Shown one piece after another: positions 46,225 to 56,073 of a stretch of DNA of 64,000 bases. The notes beneath the pieces were generated by a model, which was given only the letters and a program-made list of their open reading frames with translations, was not told the origin of the DNA and ran no database searches. Source of the DNA: Pantoea sp. At-9b. Its GTDB lineage: Bacteria > Pseudomonadota > Gammaproteobacteria > Enterobacterales > Enterobacteriaceae. Within the stretch, counting starts at the first letter, position 1. The number at the start of each line of letters is the position of its first letter. The position numbers were made by a program, and so were the translations under genes. The stretch spans positions 1,736,001-1,800,000 of the forward strand of contig NC_014837.1 in the NCBI RefSeq assembly GCF_000175935.2. Direction: 5' to 3'.

Positions 46225-47892
46225 ATGTTTACGAAAATCCGTGTTGTCACCAGCTTATTGCTGGTGTTGTTGATCTTTGGCTTTTTGCAGCTCGCGTCAG
46301 GCTCGCTGTTTTTTAAAGCATTGAGTGATGACAAAACCAGTTTCAATGTCGCGCAGTTGGCGAGCAAAAATACCGCAGCGATCAATGATGCGTATATGAG
46401 CCTCAACCAGAGCCGGGTACTGCTGACGCGCATTATGCTTCGCATGGCTAACAGCAAATTGTCGGGCGAAACCGCCGATCTCACCTCGCTGTATCAGCAA
46501 AGCAAAGGTTTTCAGGATAAAGCCGCAGATAATTACCAGCTGTTCAAAAACACGCCGGATACCCCAGGCCAGGATGTACAACTGAACAAACATCTGGATG
46601 AGACCTACGCCGCTTACGCCAGTGCGTTAAACCAGATGCAGGCTGCCTTGCAGGCCAACGAGATTGAGAAAGCCGGTCAACTTCCGGTGGCACCGTCCCA
46701 GAGTGCGTTTTTACTGGATTACACGCAGTGGCGTGCCGACCAGGATCGCCTGACTGAAGCCGGAGTGGCGGCCAACCTTACTGCTTACAAACGTATGATG
46801 TGGCTGCTTGGGCTGGTGATGGCGGTGGTGGTCGCGGTGATTGTGCTGTGCTGGTTTGGTCTGCGTAAGGTGCTGATCAACCCGCTGAACAGCAATATCC
46901 GTCATATTCAGCACATCGCGCAGGGTGACCTGACGCAAACCATCGCCATCGAAGGACGCAATGAAATGACCCAACTGGCGACCAACCTGCATGAGATGCA
47001 GCAGTCGCTGGTACGCACCGTCAGTAACGTGCGCGACGGCTCTGACGCCATCTTTACCGGTGCCAGCGAGATCTCTGCCGGAAACAATGATCTGTCGGCG
47101 CGCACGGAAGAACAGGCCGCCTCGCTGGAGCAGACCGCTGCCAGCATGGAACAGCTGACCGCCACGGTAAAACAGAACGCCGAGAATGCGCGCCAGGCGT
47201 CGCAGTTGGCGCTCAGCGCCTCGGAAACTGCGCAGAAAGGCGGCACGGTGGTGGATGGCGTGGTGCGGACCATGCAGGATATCGCCGGCAGTTCGAAGAA
47301 AATCGCTGATATTACCAGCGTGATCGACGGTATCGCCTTCCAGACCAATATCCTCGCGCTCAACGCCGCGGTGGAAGCGGCACGTGCCGGTGAGCAGGGG
47401 CGTGGTTTCGCGGTGGTGGCCGGTGAGGTGCGCAGCCTGGCACAGCGCAGCGCCCAGGCGGCGAAAGAGATCAAAGGTCTGATTGAAGACTCGGTGAATC
47501 GCGTCAATACCGGCTCTGAACTGGTGGGTACGGCGGGGGAAACCATGAGCGATATCGTCAATGCGGTCACCCGCGTGACGGACATCATGGGCGAAATTGC
47601 CTCGGCGTCAGACGAGCAGAGCCGCGGTATCGATCAGGTCGGTCAGGCGGTGACCGAGATGGACCGCGTGACGCAGCAGAACGCCTCGCTGGTGGAACAG
47701 TCAGCGGCGGCCGCAGCCTCGCTGGAAGAGCAGGCCAGTCGCTTAAGCCAGTCGGTATCGGTGTTTAATATCCCGCGTACCCAGGCGACAGGTGGGGTGA
47801 CGCGTCATCCGCAGATTGCGCCAAAAGTGCTGGCTACGCCGCGCAAAGCGGTCACCGCCCCGGTCGGCGACAGCAACTGGGAAACGTTCTGA
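46225..47892 (+). CDS. Methyl-accepting chemotaxis protein (first of three)
   Basis: A 555-residue Tar/Tsr-type receptor: helix at 5-30, periplasmic four-helix ligand domain to about 190, second helix at about 192-215, HAMP, then the signalling domain with the conserved hairpin tip ([42 protein letters not shown]). It ends in NWETF, the CheR/CheB docking pentapeptide. The ligand-binding residues of Tar or Tsr are not evident, so the attractant is unknown. The signalling part is almost identical in DNA to that of the next MCP gene. Confidence 0.94.
   Translation: MFTKIRVVTSLLLVLLIFGFLQLASGSLFFKALSDDKTSFNVAQLASKNTAAINDAYMSLNQSRVLLTRIMLRMANSKLSGETADLTSLYQQSKGFQDKAADNYQLFKNTPDTPGQDVQLNKHLDETYAAYASALNQMQAALQANEIEKAGQLPVAPSQSAFLLDYTQWRADQDRLTEAGVAANLTAYKRMMWLLGLVMAVVVAVIVLCWFGLRKVLINPLNSNIRHIQHIAQGDLTQTIAIEGRNEMTQLATNLHEMQQSLVRTVSNVRDGSDAIFTGASEISAGNNDLSARTEEQAASLEQTAASMEQLTATVKQNAENARQASQLALSASETAQKGGTVVDGVVRTMQDIAGSSKKIADITSVIDGIAFQTNILALNAAVEAARAGEQGRGFAVVAGEVRSLAQRSAQAAKEIKGLIEDSVNRVNTGSELVGTAGETMSDIVNAVTRVTDIMGEIASASDEQSRGIDQVGQAVTEMDRVTQQNASLVEQSAAAAASLEEQASRLSQSVSVFNIPRTQATGGVTRHPQIAPKVLATPRKAVTAPVGDSNWETF
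47019..47778 (+). repeat. MCP signalling-domain duplication, copy 1
   Basis: This 760-bp segment and the one at 48892-49651 align without a gap (offset 1873) and differ only by scattered single bases, nearly all silent. The flanking ligand-domain sequences of the two genes differ strongly. The third MCP gene is clearly more divergent over the same region. Confidence 0.85.
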
Positions 47893-47924
47893 TTCTTTTG
47901 CAGACGCATCCCGGTACGAAAAAA

Positions 47925-47954
47925 ACATGCGCCAGATAAAGGCGCATTTTTTTT
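47925..47954 (+). terminator. Rho-independent terminator after first MCP gene
   Basis: ATGCGCC-AGATAAA-GGCGCAT followed by a run of T, 35 bases after the stop codon. Confidence 0.92.
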
Positions 47955-48034
47955 GTTGTTAATTTTTTTAGTTATAAAACTCTGCAATCAACATAAAAGA
48001 CAGAGTTTTAATTTGTAAAGTCAGTTAAACACCC

Positions 48035-48061
48035 TCAGAAACTGAGCGGTACGGTCGATAA
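48035..48061 (+). promoter_or_regulatory. Probable sigma-28 promoter of the second MCP gene
   Basis: TCAGAAAC, an 11-base spacer and GTCGATAA. The -10 has one change from GCCGATAA and the -35 is weak, but position (34 bases before the start codon) and spacing fit. Confidence 0.6.
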
Positions 48062-48094
48062 CAGGGGAAGCCGAATCACTTTTTTGGAGAACCC

Positions 48095-49765
48095 ATGTTA
48101 AAACGAATCAATGTAGTGACCAGCCTGATCGCCGTGCTGCTGGTCTTTGGTGCTTTGCAGTTAATTTCGGGCGGCCTGTTCTGGTCGGCCTTACAAAAAG
48201 ATAAGGAGGCATTTGCGGTCGCACAGGTGTCTACCAACAATGTTGCGGCGATGAGTGATGCCTGGATTGAACTCAACCAAACCCGTACCGTGCTGAACCG
48301 GGCGATGTTACGTATGCAGGGCAGCATGGCGGCGCAAACCAATGGCGGCCAGTTGGCAGCACTGATTGCACAGACGGAAAAGCAGCTTAAAGCAGCCGAT
48401 GGCTATTTCCAGCGTTACTACAATTTACCGGCCACACCGGGGTTCCCGGTTGAGCTGCGTGATCGCTTGGAAGCGGATTATGCCGCCTATAACAACGGTC
48501 TGAAGGCGATGCTGGCGCGGTTAAAAGCCGATGATCTGCAAGGTATGTTTGCGCAGAACATCGAGGCCAAACAGGTAGCAATGAAAGGGACGTATGAAAC
48601 CTGGCGCACCAAACAGGGTGAACTGGCCGCCGCTGGGGTGGCACAGAATGAACGCGCTTTTACCACCATGATGTGGTTGTTGGGCACAATGGTGGCGGTG
48701 GTGATTGCGGTGATCGTCGGGTGCTGGTTTGGCCTGCGTAGTGTGTTGATTCAGCCGTTGCAACAGTTGCTGGCGCACATTCGCCATATTGCTGCGGGCG
48801 ATTTGACCCAGACGATTCAGGTGGAAGGGCGTAACGAGATGAGCCAGCTGGCGGAAGGTCTGCTGGAGATGCAACAGGAGCTGGTGCGTACCGTCAGTAA
48901 CGTGCGCGACGGCTCTGACGCCATCTTTACCGGTGCCAGCGAGATCTCTGCCGGAAACAATGATCTGTCGGCGCGCACGGAAGAACAGGCCGCTTCGCTG
49001 GAGCAGACCGCTGCCAGCATGGAACAGCTGACCGCCACGGTAAAACAGAACGCCGAGAATGCGCGCCAGGCGTCGCAGCTGGCGCTCAGTGCCTCGGAAA
49101 CCGCGCAGAAGGGTGGCACGGTGGTGGATGGCGTGGTGCGGACCATGCAGGATATCGCCGGCAGTTCGAAGAAGATCGCCGATATTATCAGCGTGATCGA
49201 CGGTATCGCCTTCCAGACCAATATCCTCGCGCTTAACGCCGCGGTGGAAGCAGCACGTGCCGGTGAGCAGGGGCGTGGTTTCGCGGTGGTGGCCGGTGAG
49301 GTGCGCAGCCTGGCACAGCGCAGCGCCCAGGCGGCGAAAGAGATTAAAGGTCTGATTGAAGACTCGGTGAATCGCGTCAATACCGGCTCTGAGCTGGTGG
49401 GCACCGCCGGAGAAACCATGAGTGATATTGTCAATGCGGTCACCCGCGTGACGGACATCATGGGCGAGATTGCCTCGGCGTCAGACGAGCAGAGCCGCGG
49501 TATCGATCAGGTTGGTCAGGCGGTGACCGAGATGGACCGCGTGACGCAGCAGAACGCCTCGCTGGTGGAACAGTCAGCGGCGGCCGCGGCCTCGCTGGAA
49601 GAGCAGGCCAGCCGCTTAAGCCAGTCGGTATCGGTGTTTAATATCCCGCGTGTGCAGGCAGCGGATGGGGTGACGCGCCATCCGCAGATTGCACCAAAAG
49701 TACTGGATACGCCGCGCAAAGCGCTGACCGCCCCGGTCAGCGACAGTAACTGGGAAACGTTCTAA
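48095..49765 (+). CDS. Methyl-accepting chemotaxis protein (second of three)
   Basis: A 556-residue receptor of the same layout as its upstream neighbour: N-terminal helix, periplasmic domain, second helix near 194-216, HAMP, signalling domain and a terminal NWETF. The periplasmic domain differs greatly from that of the first MCP, indicating a different ligand. The signalling region matches the first MCP almost base for base from 48892 to 49651. TTTTTGGAGAACCC supplies the ribosome site. Its 3' side carries a repeat pair rather than a classical terminator. Confidence 0.94.
   Translation: MLKRINVVTSLIAVLLVFGALQLISGGLFWSALQKDKEAFAVAQVSTNNVAAMSDAWIELNQTRTVLNRAMLRMQGSMAAQTNGGQLAALIAQTEKQLKAADGYFQRYYNLPATPGFPVELRDRLEADYAAYNNGLKAMLARLKADDLQGMFAQNIEAKQVAMKGTYETWRTKQGELAAAGVAQNERAFTTMMWLLGTMVAVVIAVIVGCWFGLRSVLIQPLQQLLAHIRHIAAGDLTQTIQVEGRNEMSQLAEGLLEMQQELVRTVSNVRDGSDAIFTGASEISAGNNDLSARTEEQAASLEQTAASMEQLTATVKQNAENARQASQLALSASETAQKGGTVVDGVVRTMQDIAGSSKKIADIISVIDGIAFQTNILALNAAVEAARAGEQGRGFAVVAGEVRSLAQRSAQAAKEIKGLIEDSVNRVNTGSELVGTAGETMSDIVNAVTRVTDIMGEIASASDEQSRGIDQVGQAVTEMDRVTQQNASLVEQSAAAAASLEEQASRLSQSVSVFNIPRVQAADGVTRHPQIAPKVLDTPRKALTAPVSDSNWETF
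48892..49651 (+). repeat. MCP signalling-domain duplication, copy 2
   Basis: Partner of the segment at 47019-47778; see there. One coding difference seen is TSVID in the first gene versus ISVID here. Confidence 0.85.
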
Positions 49766-49791
49766 CCCCGCGCTGACTGACAGGCATATAC

Positions 49792-49863
49792 GTAGCGGCG
49801 CGATTTATCGCGCGGATTTTTTCAACATCGTGCTCGGAATTGCGCGATAAATCGCGCCGCTAC
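49792..49863. repeat. Palindromic intergenic repeat pair (locus 7)
   Basis: Forward copy at 49792-49814 and inverted copy at 49842-49863 around a 27-base spacer. Both are consensus copies, so the pair can form a 22-bp stem. It lies between two MCP genes. Confidence 0.88.
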
Positions 49864-49927
49864 GAAATGTGCCACGGCAGCGCGCAGATATGGCACGCGT
49901 AGCTGGTCCAACCCCTTCTCTCCAACA

Positions 49928-49954
49928 TAAAGATCACTCCCCCTACGCCGATAA
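49928..49954 (+). promoter_or_regulatory. Sigma-28 promoter of the third MCP gene
   Basis: TAAAGATC, an 11-base spacer and GCCGATAA: the -10 is perfect and the -35 has six of eight matches. It lies 32 bases before the start codon at 49986. Confidence 0.85.
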
Positions 49955-49985
49955 CAGAAGCGATCCGCCAACCAATGAGGTGTTT

Positions 49986-51662
49986 ATGTTTAGTCGTATT
50001 CGTGTCGTTTCCGGCCTGCTGTGTGTGCTGGCACTGTTTGCCTTACTGCAGCTGTTTTCCGGAGGGATGTTTTTTCAAACGGTGAAAGCCGATAAGGACA
50101 ATTTTGCCTATAACCAGCGCCTCAGCACGTTGCAGCGGGCGATGGGCACCTCATGGGTTTCGCTGGTTCAGGCGCGTAACACGCTGAACCGTGCCGGGAT
50201 CCGCTATCTGCTGGACACCCAGCAGGCAGGCTCGGGCGCTACCGTGAAAGAGTTGGTGGCACTGGCCAGTGAGGAATTGAAAGTCGCTGACCAGGGCTTC
50301 GCCGAATTTAACGCCAACCTGTCGGAAAAGGGTAAAACGGCAGAAAACGTGCTGACGTTGCAGGCGAACTACAACGCTTATCACGGCGCGTTACAGGAAC
50401 TGATCGATTTTCTGAACACCGGCAACTTCAAAGGATTTGTCGACCAGCCAACCCAAGGCTTCCAGGACAAATTTGCGAAGGATTATGACGCCTGGCTGGG
50501 CTACAACAAAATCCTCGCCCTGCGTGGCATTGATGACAACCTCGCCGCATATCACCAGTCGGTGTGGATGATTGTCGCCATGCTGCTGGTCACGCTGGTG
50601 CTGATTGCGCTGGTATGGAGCGGGATGCGTGCCGCGCTGATCCGTCCGTTGCAGCAGAGTATCGAACATATCCGTCATATTGCACGCGGTGATTTGACAC
50701 AGCAGGTCGAGGTGAATGTCCGCAACGAGATGGGCGATCTGCTCAGCTCGCTGCAACATATGCAGCAGGAACTGGCGCGCACCGTCCGTACCGTGCGTGA
50801 TGGCTCTGATGCCATTTATACCGGTGCCAGCGAAATTGCCATGGGCAACAATGACCTCTCCTCACGAACCGAGCAGCAGGCGGCATCACTGGAAGAGACC
50901 GCGGCCAGCATGGAGCAGTTGACGGCCACGGTGAAACAGAACGCCGAAAACGCCCGTCAGGCGTCGCAGCTGGCGCTGACCGCATCAGAAACCGCACAAC
51001 AGGGCGGCAAAGTGGTGGATGGCGTCGTGACCACCATGAAAGAGATTGCCGGTAGCTCGAAGAAAATTGCCGATATCACCAGCGTGATTGATGGCATCGC
51101 CTTCCAGACCAACATCCTCGCGCTCAACGCCGCAGTGGAAGCGGCACGTGCCGGTGAACAGGGCCGTGGTTTTGCCGTGGTGGCCGGAGAAGTGCGCAGC
51201 CTGGCACAGCGCAGTGCCCAGGCGGCCAAAGAGATCAAAGGCTTGATCGAAGACTCGGTAAGCCGTGTCGATACCGGTTCCGTACTGGTAGAAAGCGCGG
51301 GTGAAACCATGACCAACATCGTCAATGCGGTCACGCGTGTCACCGACATCATGGGTGAAATCGCGTCGGCGTCGGACGAACAAAGTCGTGGAATCGACCA
51401 GGTTGGCCTGGCGGTTAACGAGATGGATCGCGTGACGCAGCAAAACGCCGCACTGGTGGAAGAGTCAGCCACCGCCGCCGCCGCGCTGGAAGATCAGGCC
51501 AGCCGACTGAAACAGTCCGTTGCCGTGTTCAATATTGGTAAAGAATTTGTCGCCCAGGCCGTTAACGTATCTACAGCGCCAAAATTATTGCGTCCGGCCG
51601 CGGCCAAAGCGCTGGCCCAACCGGCAGGCACCCGCGCTGACGATAACTGGGAAACCTTTTAA
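49986..51662 (+). CDS. Methyl-accepting chemotaxis protein (third of three)
   Basis: A 558-residue receptor with N-terminal helix, periplasmic ligand domain, second helix near 190-212, HAMP and signalling domain, ending NWETF. It is more distant from the other two, even in the conserved signalling region, and has its own ligand domain. The start at 49986 is favoured because the sigma-28 element sits just ahead of it; the frame extends upstream to 49869 through the promoter. It is followed by cheR after a GGCCGTG-GCAA-CACGGCC hairpin lacking a T-run (51669-51686). Confidence 0.94.
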   Translation: MFSRIRVVSGLLCVLALFALLQLFSGGMFFQTVKADKDNFAYNQRLSTLQRAMGTSWVSLVQARNTLNRAGIRYLLDTQQAGSGATVKELVALASEELKVADQGFAEFNANLSEKGKTAENVLTLQANYNAYHGALQELIDFLNTGNFKGFVDQPTQGFQDKFAKDYDAWLGYNKILALRGIDDNLAAYHQSVWMIVAMLLVTLVLIALVWSGMRAALIRPLQQSIEHIRHIARGDLTQQVEVNVRNEMGDLLSSLQHMQQELARTVRTVRDGSDAIYTGASEIAMGNNDLSSRTEQQAASLEETAASMEQLTATVKQNAENARQASQLALTASETAQQGGKVVDGVVTTMKEIAGSSKKIADITSVIDGIAFQTNILALNAAVEAARAGEQGRGFAVVAGEVRSLAQRSAQAAKEIKGLIEDSVSRVDTGSVLVESAGETMTNIVNAVTRVTDIMGEIASASDEQSRGIDQVGLAVNEMDRVTQQNAALVEESATAAAALEDQASRLKQSVAVFNIGKEFVAQAVNVSTAPKLLRPAAAKALAQPAGTRADDNWETF

Positions 51663-51768
51663 AACCCGAGGCCGTGGCAACACGGCCCCTGTACCTGGGT
51701 GAGCACTGGCAGCACAGTAGCAACCGCAGTAACCACAATTTAATCAGTTTGTTGCCGGGTGACCTGAG

Positions 51769-52644
51769 ATGAAGAAATCAACGTTAATGGATCAAAATGA
51801 AGCGACCTCGTTGCTCACGCAGATGGTGCAGCGCCTGCCGCTTTCTGATGCGCACTTTCGCCGTATCAGCCAGCTGATCTATCAGCGTGCAGGCATCGTG
51901 CTGGCCGATCACAAACGCGAGATGGTGTACAACCGTCTGGTGCGACGCCTGCGCATGCTGAACATTGATGATTTTGGCCGTTATCTGGCGCTGTTGGAGC
52001 AAGACCCCAACAGCGCTGAGTGGCAGGCATTTATTAATGCTCTGACCACCAACCTGACCTCCTTTTTCCGTGAGGCGCACCATTTTCCCATCCTCGCTGA
52101 CCATGCGCGCAAGCGCAGTGGTAGCTACAACGTGTGGTGTGCTGCCGCGTCAACCGGTGAGGAACCTTACTCAATTGCCATGACACTGGCGGAAACGTTG
52201 GGTGCCGGGCCGGGGAAGTTTCAGGTTCATGCCAGCGACATTGATACCCAGGTGCTGGAAAAAGCCGTTGCCGGGGTGTATCGCCAGGAGGAGCTGCGCA
52301 CGTTGTCGCAATCCCAGTTGCAGCGATTTTTCCTGCGTGGCACGGGCCCACATGAAGGGATGGTGCGGGTACGTTCGGAGCTGTCCAGCCAGGTGAGTTA
52401 TGCCCAGCTTAATTTGCTGGCGAATGACTGGTCGTTGCCCGGACCCTTTGATGCGATTTTCTGTCGCAACGTGATGATCTATTTCGATAAAGAGACGCAG
52501 GAGCAAATCCTGCGCCGTTTTGTTCCCCTGCTGAAGCCGGGTGGTGTGCTGTTTGCCGGGCATTCAGAGAACTTCAGCCAGATCAGTAAAGAGTTCTGGC
52601 TGCGTGGACAGACTGTCTATGGACTGACCAAGGAAAGACGATGA
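51769..52644 (+). CDS. cheR: Chemotaxis methyltransferase CheR
   Basis: A 291-residue SAM-dependent methyltransferase that methylates glutamates on the receptors. The N-terminal helical domain (about 15-90) precedes the catalytic domain with [19 protein letters not shown] (SAM site) and [13 protein letters not shown]. The beta-subdomain that binds the NWETF tail of the receptors is present. It overlaps cheB by four bases. Confidence 0.95.
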   Translation: MKKSTLMDQNEATSLLTQMVQRLPLSDAHFRRISQLIYQRAGIVLADHKREMVYNRLVRRLRMLNIDDFGRYLALLEQDPNSAEWQAFINALTTNLTSFFREAHHFPILADHARKRSGSYNVWCAAASTGEEPYSIAMTLAETLGAGPGKFQVHASDIDTQVLEKAVAGVYRQEELRTLSQSQLQRFFLRGTGPHEGMVRVRSELSSQVSYAQLNLLANDWSLPGPFDAIFCRNVMIYFDKETQEQILRRFVPLLKPGGVLFAGHSENFSQISKEFWLRGQTVYGLTKERR

Positions 52645-53690
52645 GCAAAATCACCGTGATGTGCGTGGATGACTCTGCGCTGATGCGGCAGTTGATGACC
52701 GAAATCATCAACAGCCATCCTGATATGGAGATGGTTGCTACGGCACCGGACCCGCTGGTGGCGCGTGACCTAATCAAGCAGTACAACCCGCAAGTGCTGA
52801 CGCTGGATGTGGAAATGCCGCGCATGGACGGCCTCGATTTTCTCGAAAAGCTCATGCGTCTGCGCCCGATGCCGGTGGTAATGGTGTCATCGCTGACCGG
52901 GAAAGGATCGGAGATCACCCTGCGGGCGCTGGAGTTGGGGGCGGTGGATTTTGTCACCAAACCGCAGCTCGGTATCCGTGAAGGTATGCTGGCTTACAGC
53001 CAGATGATCGCCGATAAAATTCGCGCCGCCGCACGCGCAAAATTGCATGTCCGGGCAGCCACGGCGGTCCCGGCGACGTTGAAAGCGGTGCCGTTGCTGA
53101 GTAGTGAAAAGCTGATTGCGATTGGTTCATCCACCGGTGGCACGGAGGCGATCCGCCATGTGTTGCAGCCGCTGCCGGCGACCAGCCCGGCACTGCTGAT
53201 CACCCAGCATATGCCACCAGGGTTTACCCGCTCATTTGCTGAGCGCCTGAATAAGCTGTGCCAGATCACCGTGAAAGAAGCGGAAGACGGCGAGCGTATT
53301 CTGCCCGGTCATGCGTACATTGCGCCTGGTGCGATGCATATGGAACTGGCACGAAGTGGTGCCAACTACGTGGTGAAAATTAACGACGCGCCGCCCGTCA
53401 ATCGTCATAAGCCGTCGGTGGACGTGCTGTTCCGATCGGTGGCGGTGAACGCCGGACGAAATGCAGTGGGTGTCATTCTGACCGGGATGGGGAACGACGG
53501 CGCGGCCGGGATGCTGGAAATGCATCGCGCCGGTGCCTGGACCATCGCCCAGGATGAAGCCAGCTGCGTGGTATTTGGCATGCCGCGCGAGGCAATTGCA
53601 CTCGGCGGTGCCAGCGAAGTGGTCGATTTGGGCCACATCAGCCAGCACATGCTGGCGAAAATTAGCGCCGGACAGGCATTGCGAATTTAA
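52641..53690 (+). CDS. cheB: Chemotaxis methylesterase/response regulator CheB
   Basis: A 349-residue two-domain protein. The receiver domain carries the phosphoacceptor Asp56 ([12 protein letters not shown]) and the esterase domain the nucleophile in [11 protein letters not shown] and [10 protein letters not shown] with the catalytic Asp. It removes receptor methyl groups when phosphorylated by CheA. Coupled to cheR by an ATGA overlap, followed by cheY after 39 bases. Confidence 0.95.
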   Translation: MSKITVMCVDDSALMRQLMTEIINSHPDMEMVATAPDPLVARDLIKQYNPQVLTLDVEMPRMDGLDFLEKLMRLRPMPVVMVSSLTGKGSEITLRALELGAVDFVTKPQLGIREGMLAYSQMIADKIRAAARAKLHVRAATAVPATLKAVPLLSSEKLIAIGSSTGGTEAIRHVLQPLPATSPALLITQHMPPGFTRSFAERLNKLCQITVKEAEDGERILPGHAYIAPGAMHMELARSGANYVVKINDAPPVNRHKPSVDVLFRSVAVNAGRNAVGVILTGMGNDGAAGMLEMHRAGAWTIAQDEASCVVFGMPREAIALGGASEVVDLGHISQHMLAKISAGQALRI

Positions 53691-53729
53691 CAGGCCCGTC
53701 CTGCCGGGCGAGACAACACAGGAGTAGAT

Positions 53730-54119
53730 ATGGCTGATAAAAATATGCGCTTTTTGGTGGTGGACGACTTCAATACGATGCGTCGTATCGTTCGCAACCT
53801 GTTAAAAGAGCTGGGATTCAATAACGTTGAAGAGGCAGAAGACGGTGCTGATGCATTGACGAAACTGCGCGCAGGCGGCTTTGACTTTGTGATTTCTGAC
53901 TGGAACATGCCGAATATGGACGGTCTGGAACTGCTACAGACTATCCGTGCTGATGCCACGCTGGGCAAATTGCCGGTACTGATGGTCACCGCGGAAGCGA
54001 AGAAAGAGAACATTATCGCGGCGGCGCAGGCCGGTGCCAGCGGATATGTGGTGAAGCCGTTTACTGCGGCCACACTGGAAGAAAAATTGGGCAAGATCTT
54101 CGAAAAACTGGGTATGTAA
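53730..54119 (+). CDS. cheY: Chemotaxis response regulator CheY
   Basis: A 129-residue single-domain response regulator, the same length as in E. coli. Asp12 and Asp13 are in [11 protein letters not shown], phosphoacceptor Asp57 is in [12 protein letters not shown], and the conserved Lys is in [15 protein letters not shown]. CheY-P binds the flagellar switch. AGGAG precedes the ATG. Confidence 0.96.
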   Translation: MADKNMRFLVVDDFNTMRRIVRNLLKELGFNNVEEAEDGADALTKLRAGGFDFVISDWNMPNMDGLELLQTIRADATLGKLPVLMVTAEAKKENIIAAAQAGASGYVVKPFTAATLEEKLGKIFEKLGM

Positions 54120-54128
54120 GGAGATGTG

Positions 54129-54770
54129 ATGAGCGACCTTCCGAAACCAACAGAAGAAGTCTCGGCACAGGATATCATTTCCCGCATTGGCTCACTGACG
54201 CGCATGCTGCGTGACAGCCTGCGTGAGCTGGGGCTGGATCAGGCGATTGCTGAAGCAGCGGAAGCGATTCCGGATGCACGAGACCGTCTGGATTATGTGG
54301 TGCAGATGACAGCGCAGGCTGCTGACCGTGCATTGAACTGCGTTGAAGCGGCGCAGCCGCACCAGGACAAAATGGAAGCCGGAGCGAACCAGCTGAAAGG
54401 CCGCTGGGATGCCTGGTTTGAAAACCCGATTGAGCTGGCGGATGCGCGCGAGTTGGTTTCGGATACGCGCGAATTCCTCACCGCCGTGCCCGAGCACACC
54501 GCATTTACCAATAAGCAGCTGCTGGAAATCATGATGGCGCAGGACTTCCAGGATCTGACCGGTCAGGTGATCAAGCGCATGATGGATGTGATCCAGGAAA
54601 TTGAGCGCCAACTGTTGATGGTGCTGCTGGAAAACATGCCGGAAGTGAGTGCGGAGCAGCGTAAGCAAAGCACCAGCCTGCTGAATGGCCCGCAAATCCA
54701 CTCGGATGCGCCGGGTGTGGTGGCAAACCAGGATCAGGTGGACGACCTGCTGGATAGTTTAGGGTTTTAA
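54129..54770 (+). CDS. cheZ: CheY-P phosphatase CheZ
   Basis: A 213-residue CheZ. The catalytic Gln lies in [21 protein letters not shown] and the C-terminal CheY-binding helix is [12 protein letters not shown]. The ATG at 54129 lies at a better distance from AAGGAG than the GTG at 54126. It is the last gene of the che block; flhBAE, which follows in E. coli, is absent here and is replaced by a repeat pair and the DeoR locus. Confidence 0.95.
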   Translation: MSDLPKPTEEVSAQDIISRIGSLTRMLRDSLRELGLDQAIAEAAEAIPDARDRLDYVVQMTAQAADRALNCVEAAQPHQDKMEAGANQLKGRWDAWFENPIELADARELVSDTREFLTAVPEHTAFTNKQLLEIMMAQDFQDLTGQVIKRMMDVIQEIERQLLMVLLENMPEVSAEQRKQSTSLLNGPQIHSDAPGVVANQDQVDDLLDSLGF

Positions 54771-54805
54771 TTAGTCGGATCGCCATCAATGGTGATCTGT
54801 GTTTC

Positions 54806-54878
54806 GTAGCGGCGCGATTTATCGCGCGGGTTTGACTCATGCGGCCAAAAAGCCTTGCGCGATAAATCGCGCCGCTAC
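54806..54878. repeat. Palindromic intergenic repeat pair (locus 8)
   Basis: Forward copy at 54806-54828 and inverted copy at 54857-54878, both of consensus type, in the gap between the convergent cheZ and DeoR-family genes. It marks the border between the conserved che block and the accessory sugar locus. Confidence 0.88.
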
Positions 54879-54880
54879 GA

Positions 54881-55699
54881 TCACATTGCGCGACGCTGTG
54901 CGACGGCCAGTGGCGCGACCAGCACCTGCACCCCCAGGGCTTCAAACGCGGCAATTTGCGCCGGTGTGATACCGCTATCGGTAATCAGGTAGTGGATATG
55001 GCTCCAGTCACAGGGCAGGGCAAACATCGAAACCTTGTCAATCTTGCTGGAATCCGCCACCACATAGACGGTGCTGGCTGAGTTAATCATCGCCATCTTC
55101 ACCTTAATGTCCGTCTCACTGGGAAAACTTAAACCCAGCCGGGGTGAGATACAGGCGGTGGCCAGAAATAGCTTTTCTGCCAGCACATTTTCAAAAAACG
55201 ACGCCGCTTTTTCTCCCGATGTCGATAACGTCGGAAACTTAAAAGTGCCGCCGGTCAGTAAAATATTGATCCCCGGTTCACCGCCCAACTTCAACGCGAT
55301 GTTTACCGCCGTGGTAATCACCGACAGCCGACGGATGTGCCCGATCGCCTCCGCAATCGCTGTGGTGGTGGTGCCGGAGTCGAAAATCACCGTATCACCG
55401 TTTTCCACGTAATGTGCCGCGAGACGACCAATCGCTTCTTTCTCTTCCAGATGCGTCTGACGTTCCAGCAGCAGTGCGCCGGTGTTTTGCTTGCCCGTCA
55501 TCAGCGTGGCACCACCGTGGTAGCGCTGCACATGGCCGGCTTTCTGCAACATGCGCAGGTCGGTACGGATGGTCGCTTCGGTTAAGCCAAAGGTTTCTGT
55601 CAGCGCTTTTACGGTGACCGTGCCGTCTTCACGGATCATCTCCAGGATCTTGTCACGGCGCTGTTGCATATCGGCCAGCTGCTCAGTTTTGCTTTTCAA
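54881..55699 (-). CDS. DeoR-family transcriptional repressor
   Basis: A DeoR/GlpR-type regulator of 272 residues from a TTG at 55699, which has AGGGAG eight bases upstream. The frame is open to 55798, but that part lacks a ribosome site. The N-terminal winged helix (VTVKALTETFGLTEATIRTDLRMLQKAGHVQRYHGGA) is followed by the sugar-phosphate-sensing domain (IFDSGTTTTAIAEAI, SEKAASFFENVLAEKLFLAT). It is divergent from the ABC/SDR operon and presumably represses it in the absence of a phosphorylated sugar or polyol. Two matching inverted 16-mers lie in the shared upstream region. Confidence 0.9.
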   Translation of the reverse strand: MKSKTEQLADMQQRRDKILEMIREDGTVTVKALTETFGLTEATIRTDLRMLQKAGHVQRYHGGATLMTGKQNTGALLLERQTHLEEKEAIGRLAAHYVENGDTVIFDSGTTTTAIAEAIGHIRRLSVITTAVNIALKLGGEPGINILLTGGTFKFPTLSTSGEKAASFFENVLAEKLFLATACISPRLGLSFPSETDIKVKMAMINSASTVYVVADSSKIDKVSMFALPCDWSHIHYLITDSGITPAQIAAFEALGVQVLVAPLAVAQRRAM

Positions 55700-55806
55700 T
55701 CGAAACGCTCCCTTTTTCCAATCACGGTCTGATCTCTGCGAAAAGAAACCCGAGCTGATTTTACTCTGCGCTTGCGGGATTTGCGAGGTGACTCGCACGC
55801 ATATGT

Positions 55807-55822
55807 ATTTTCGAACGAAAAT
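55807..55822. promoter_or_regulatory. Candidate DeoR-family operator 1
   Basis: ATTTTCGAACGAAAAT is a near-palindrome of the TTTCG type common for DeoR/GlpR repressors. Its reverse complement differs at one base from the element at 55990. It lies about 110 bases upstream of the regulator start. Confidence 0.65.
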
Positions 55823-55989
55823 GTAATTGCGTTATGAGATTGATTTCGCAGAAGGACAATAGCGCCTTTGTCCATGGTGCATTTTTATGTTTTTTATAAA
55901 AGTCATTAATATCAATGAAGTAAAAATTATTGCGGTGATTTGTATGAAATTTGATCTCACCCACAAACCGTTAACAAACGATAGCTTAT

Positions 55990-56005
55990 ATTTTTGTTCG
56001 AAAAT
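55990..56005. promoter_or_regulatory. Candidate DeoR-family operator 2
   Basis: ATTTTTGTTCGAAAAT agrees with the reverse complement of the element at 55807 at 15 of 16 positions. It lies about 70 bases before the first SDR gene. Two sites 183 bp apart in opposite orientation suggest repression by looping. Between them the 374-base gap is AT-rich with no gene. Confidence 0.65.
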
Positions 56006-56073
56006 GAGTGGCGTAAGCCAATACCCGACCAACCATAACCAGAGCCATCGACAAGCAACCAAGGAGAGTGAGG

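Noticed and set aside
46908..51472. Ser/Ala-rich minus-strand frames repeated opposite the three MCP genes
   Set aside because: Their similarity to each other simply mirrors the conserved signalling domains on the plus strand.
1471..54878. The recurrent palindromes considered as a CRISPR array
   Set aside because: The copies are scattered over more than 50 kb, are themselves palindromic, lack regular spacers, and no cas gene is present.
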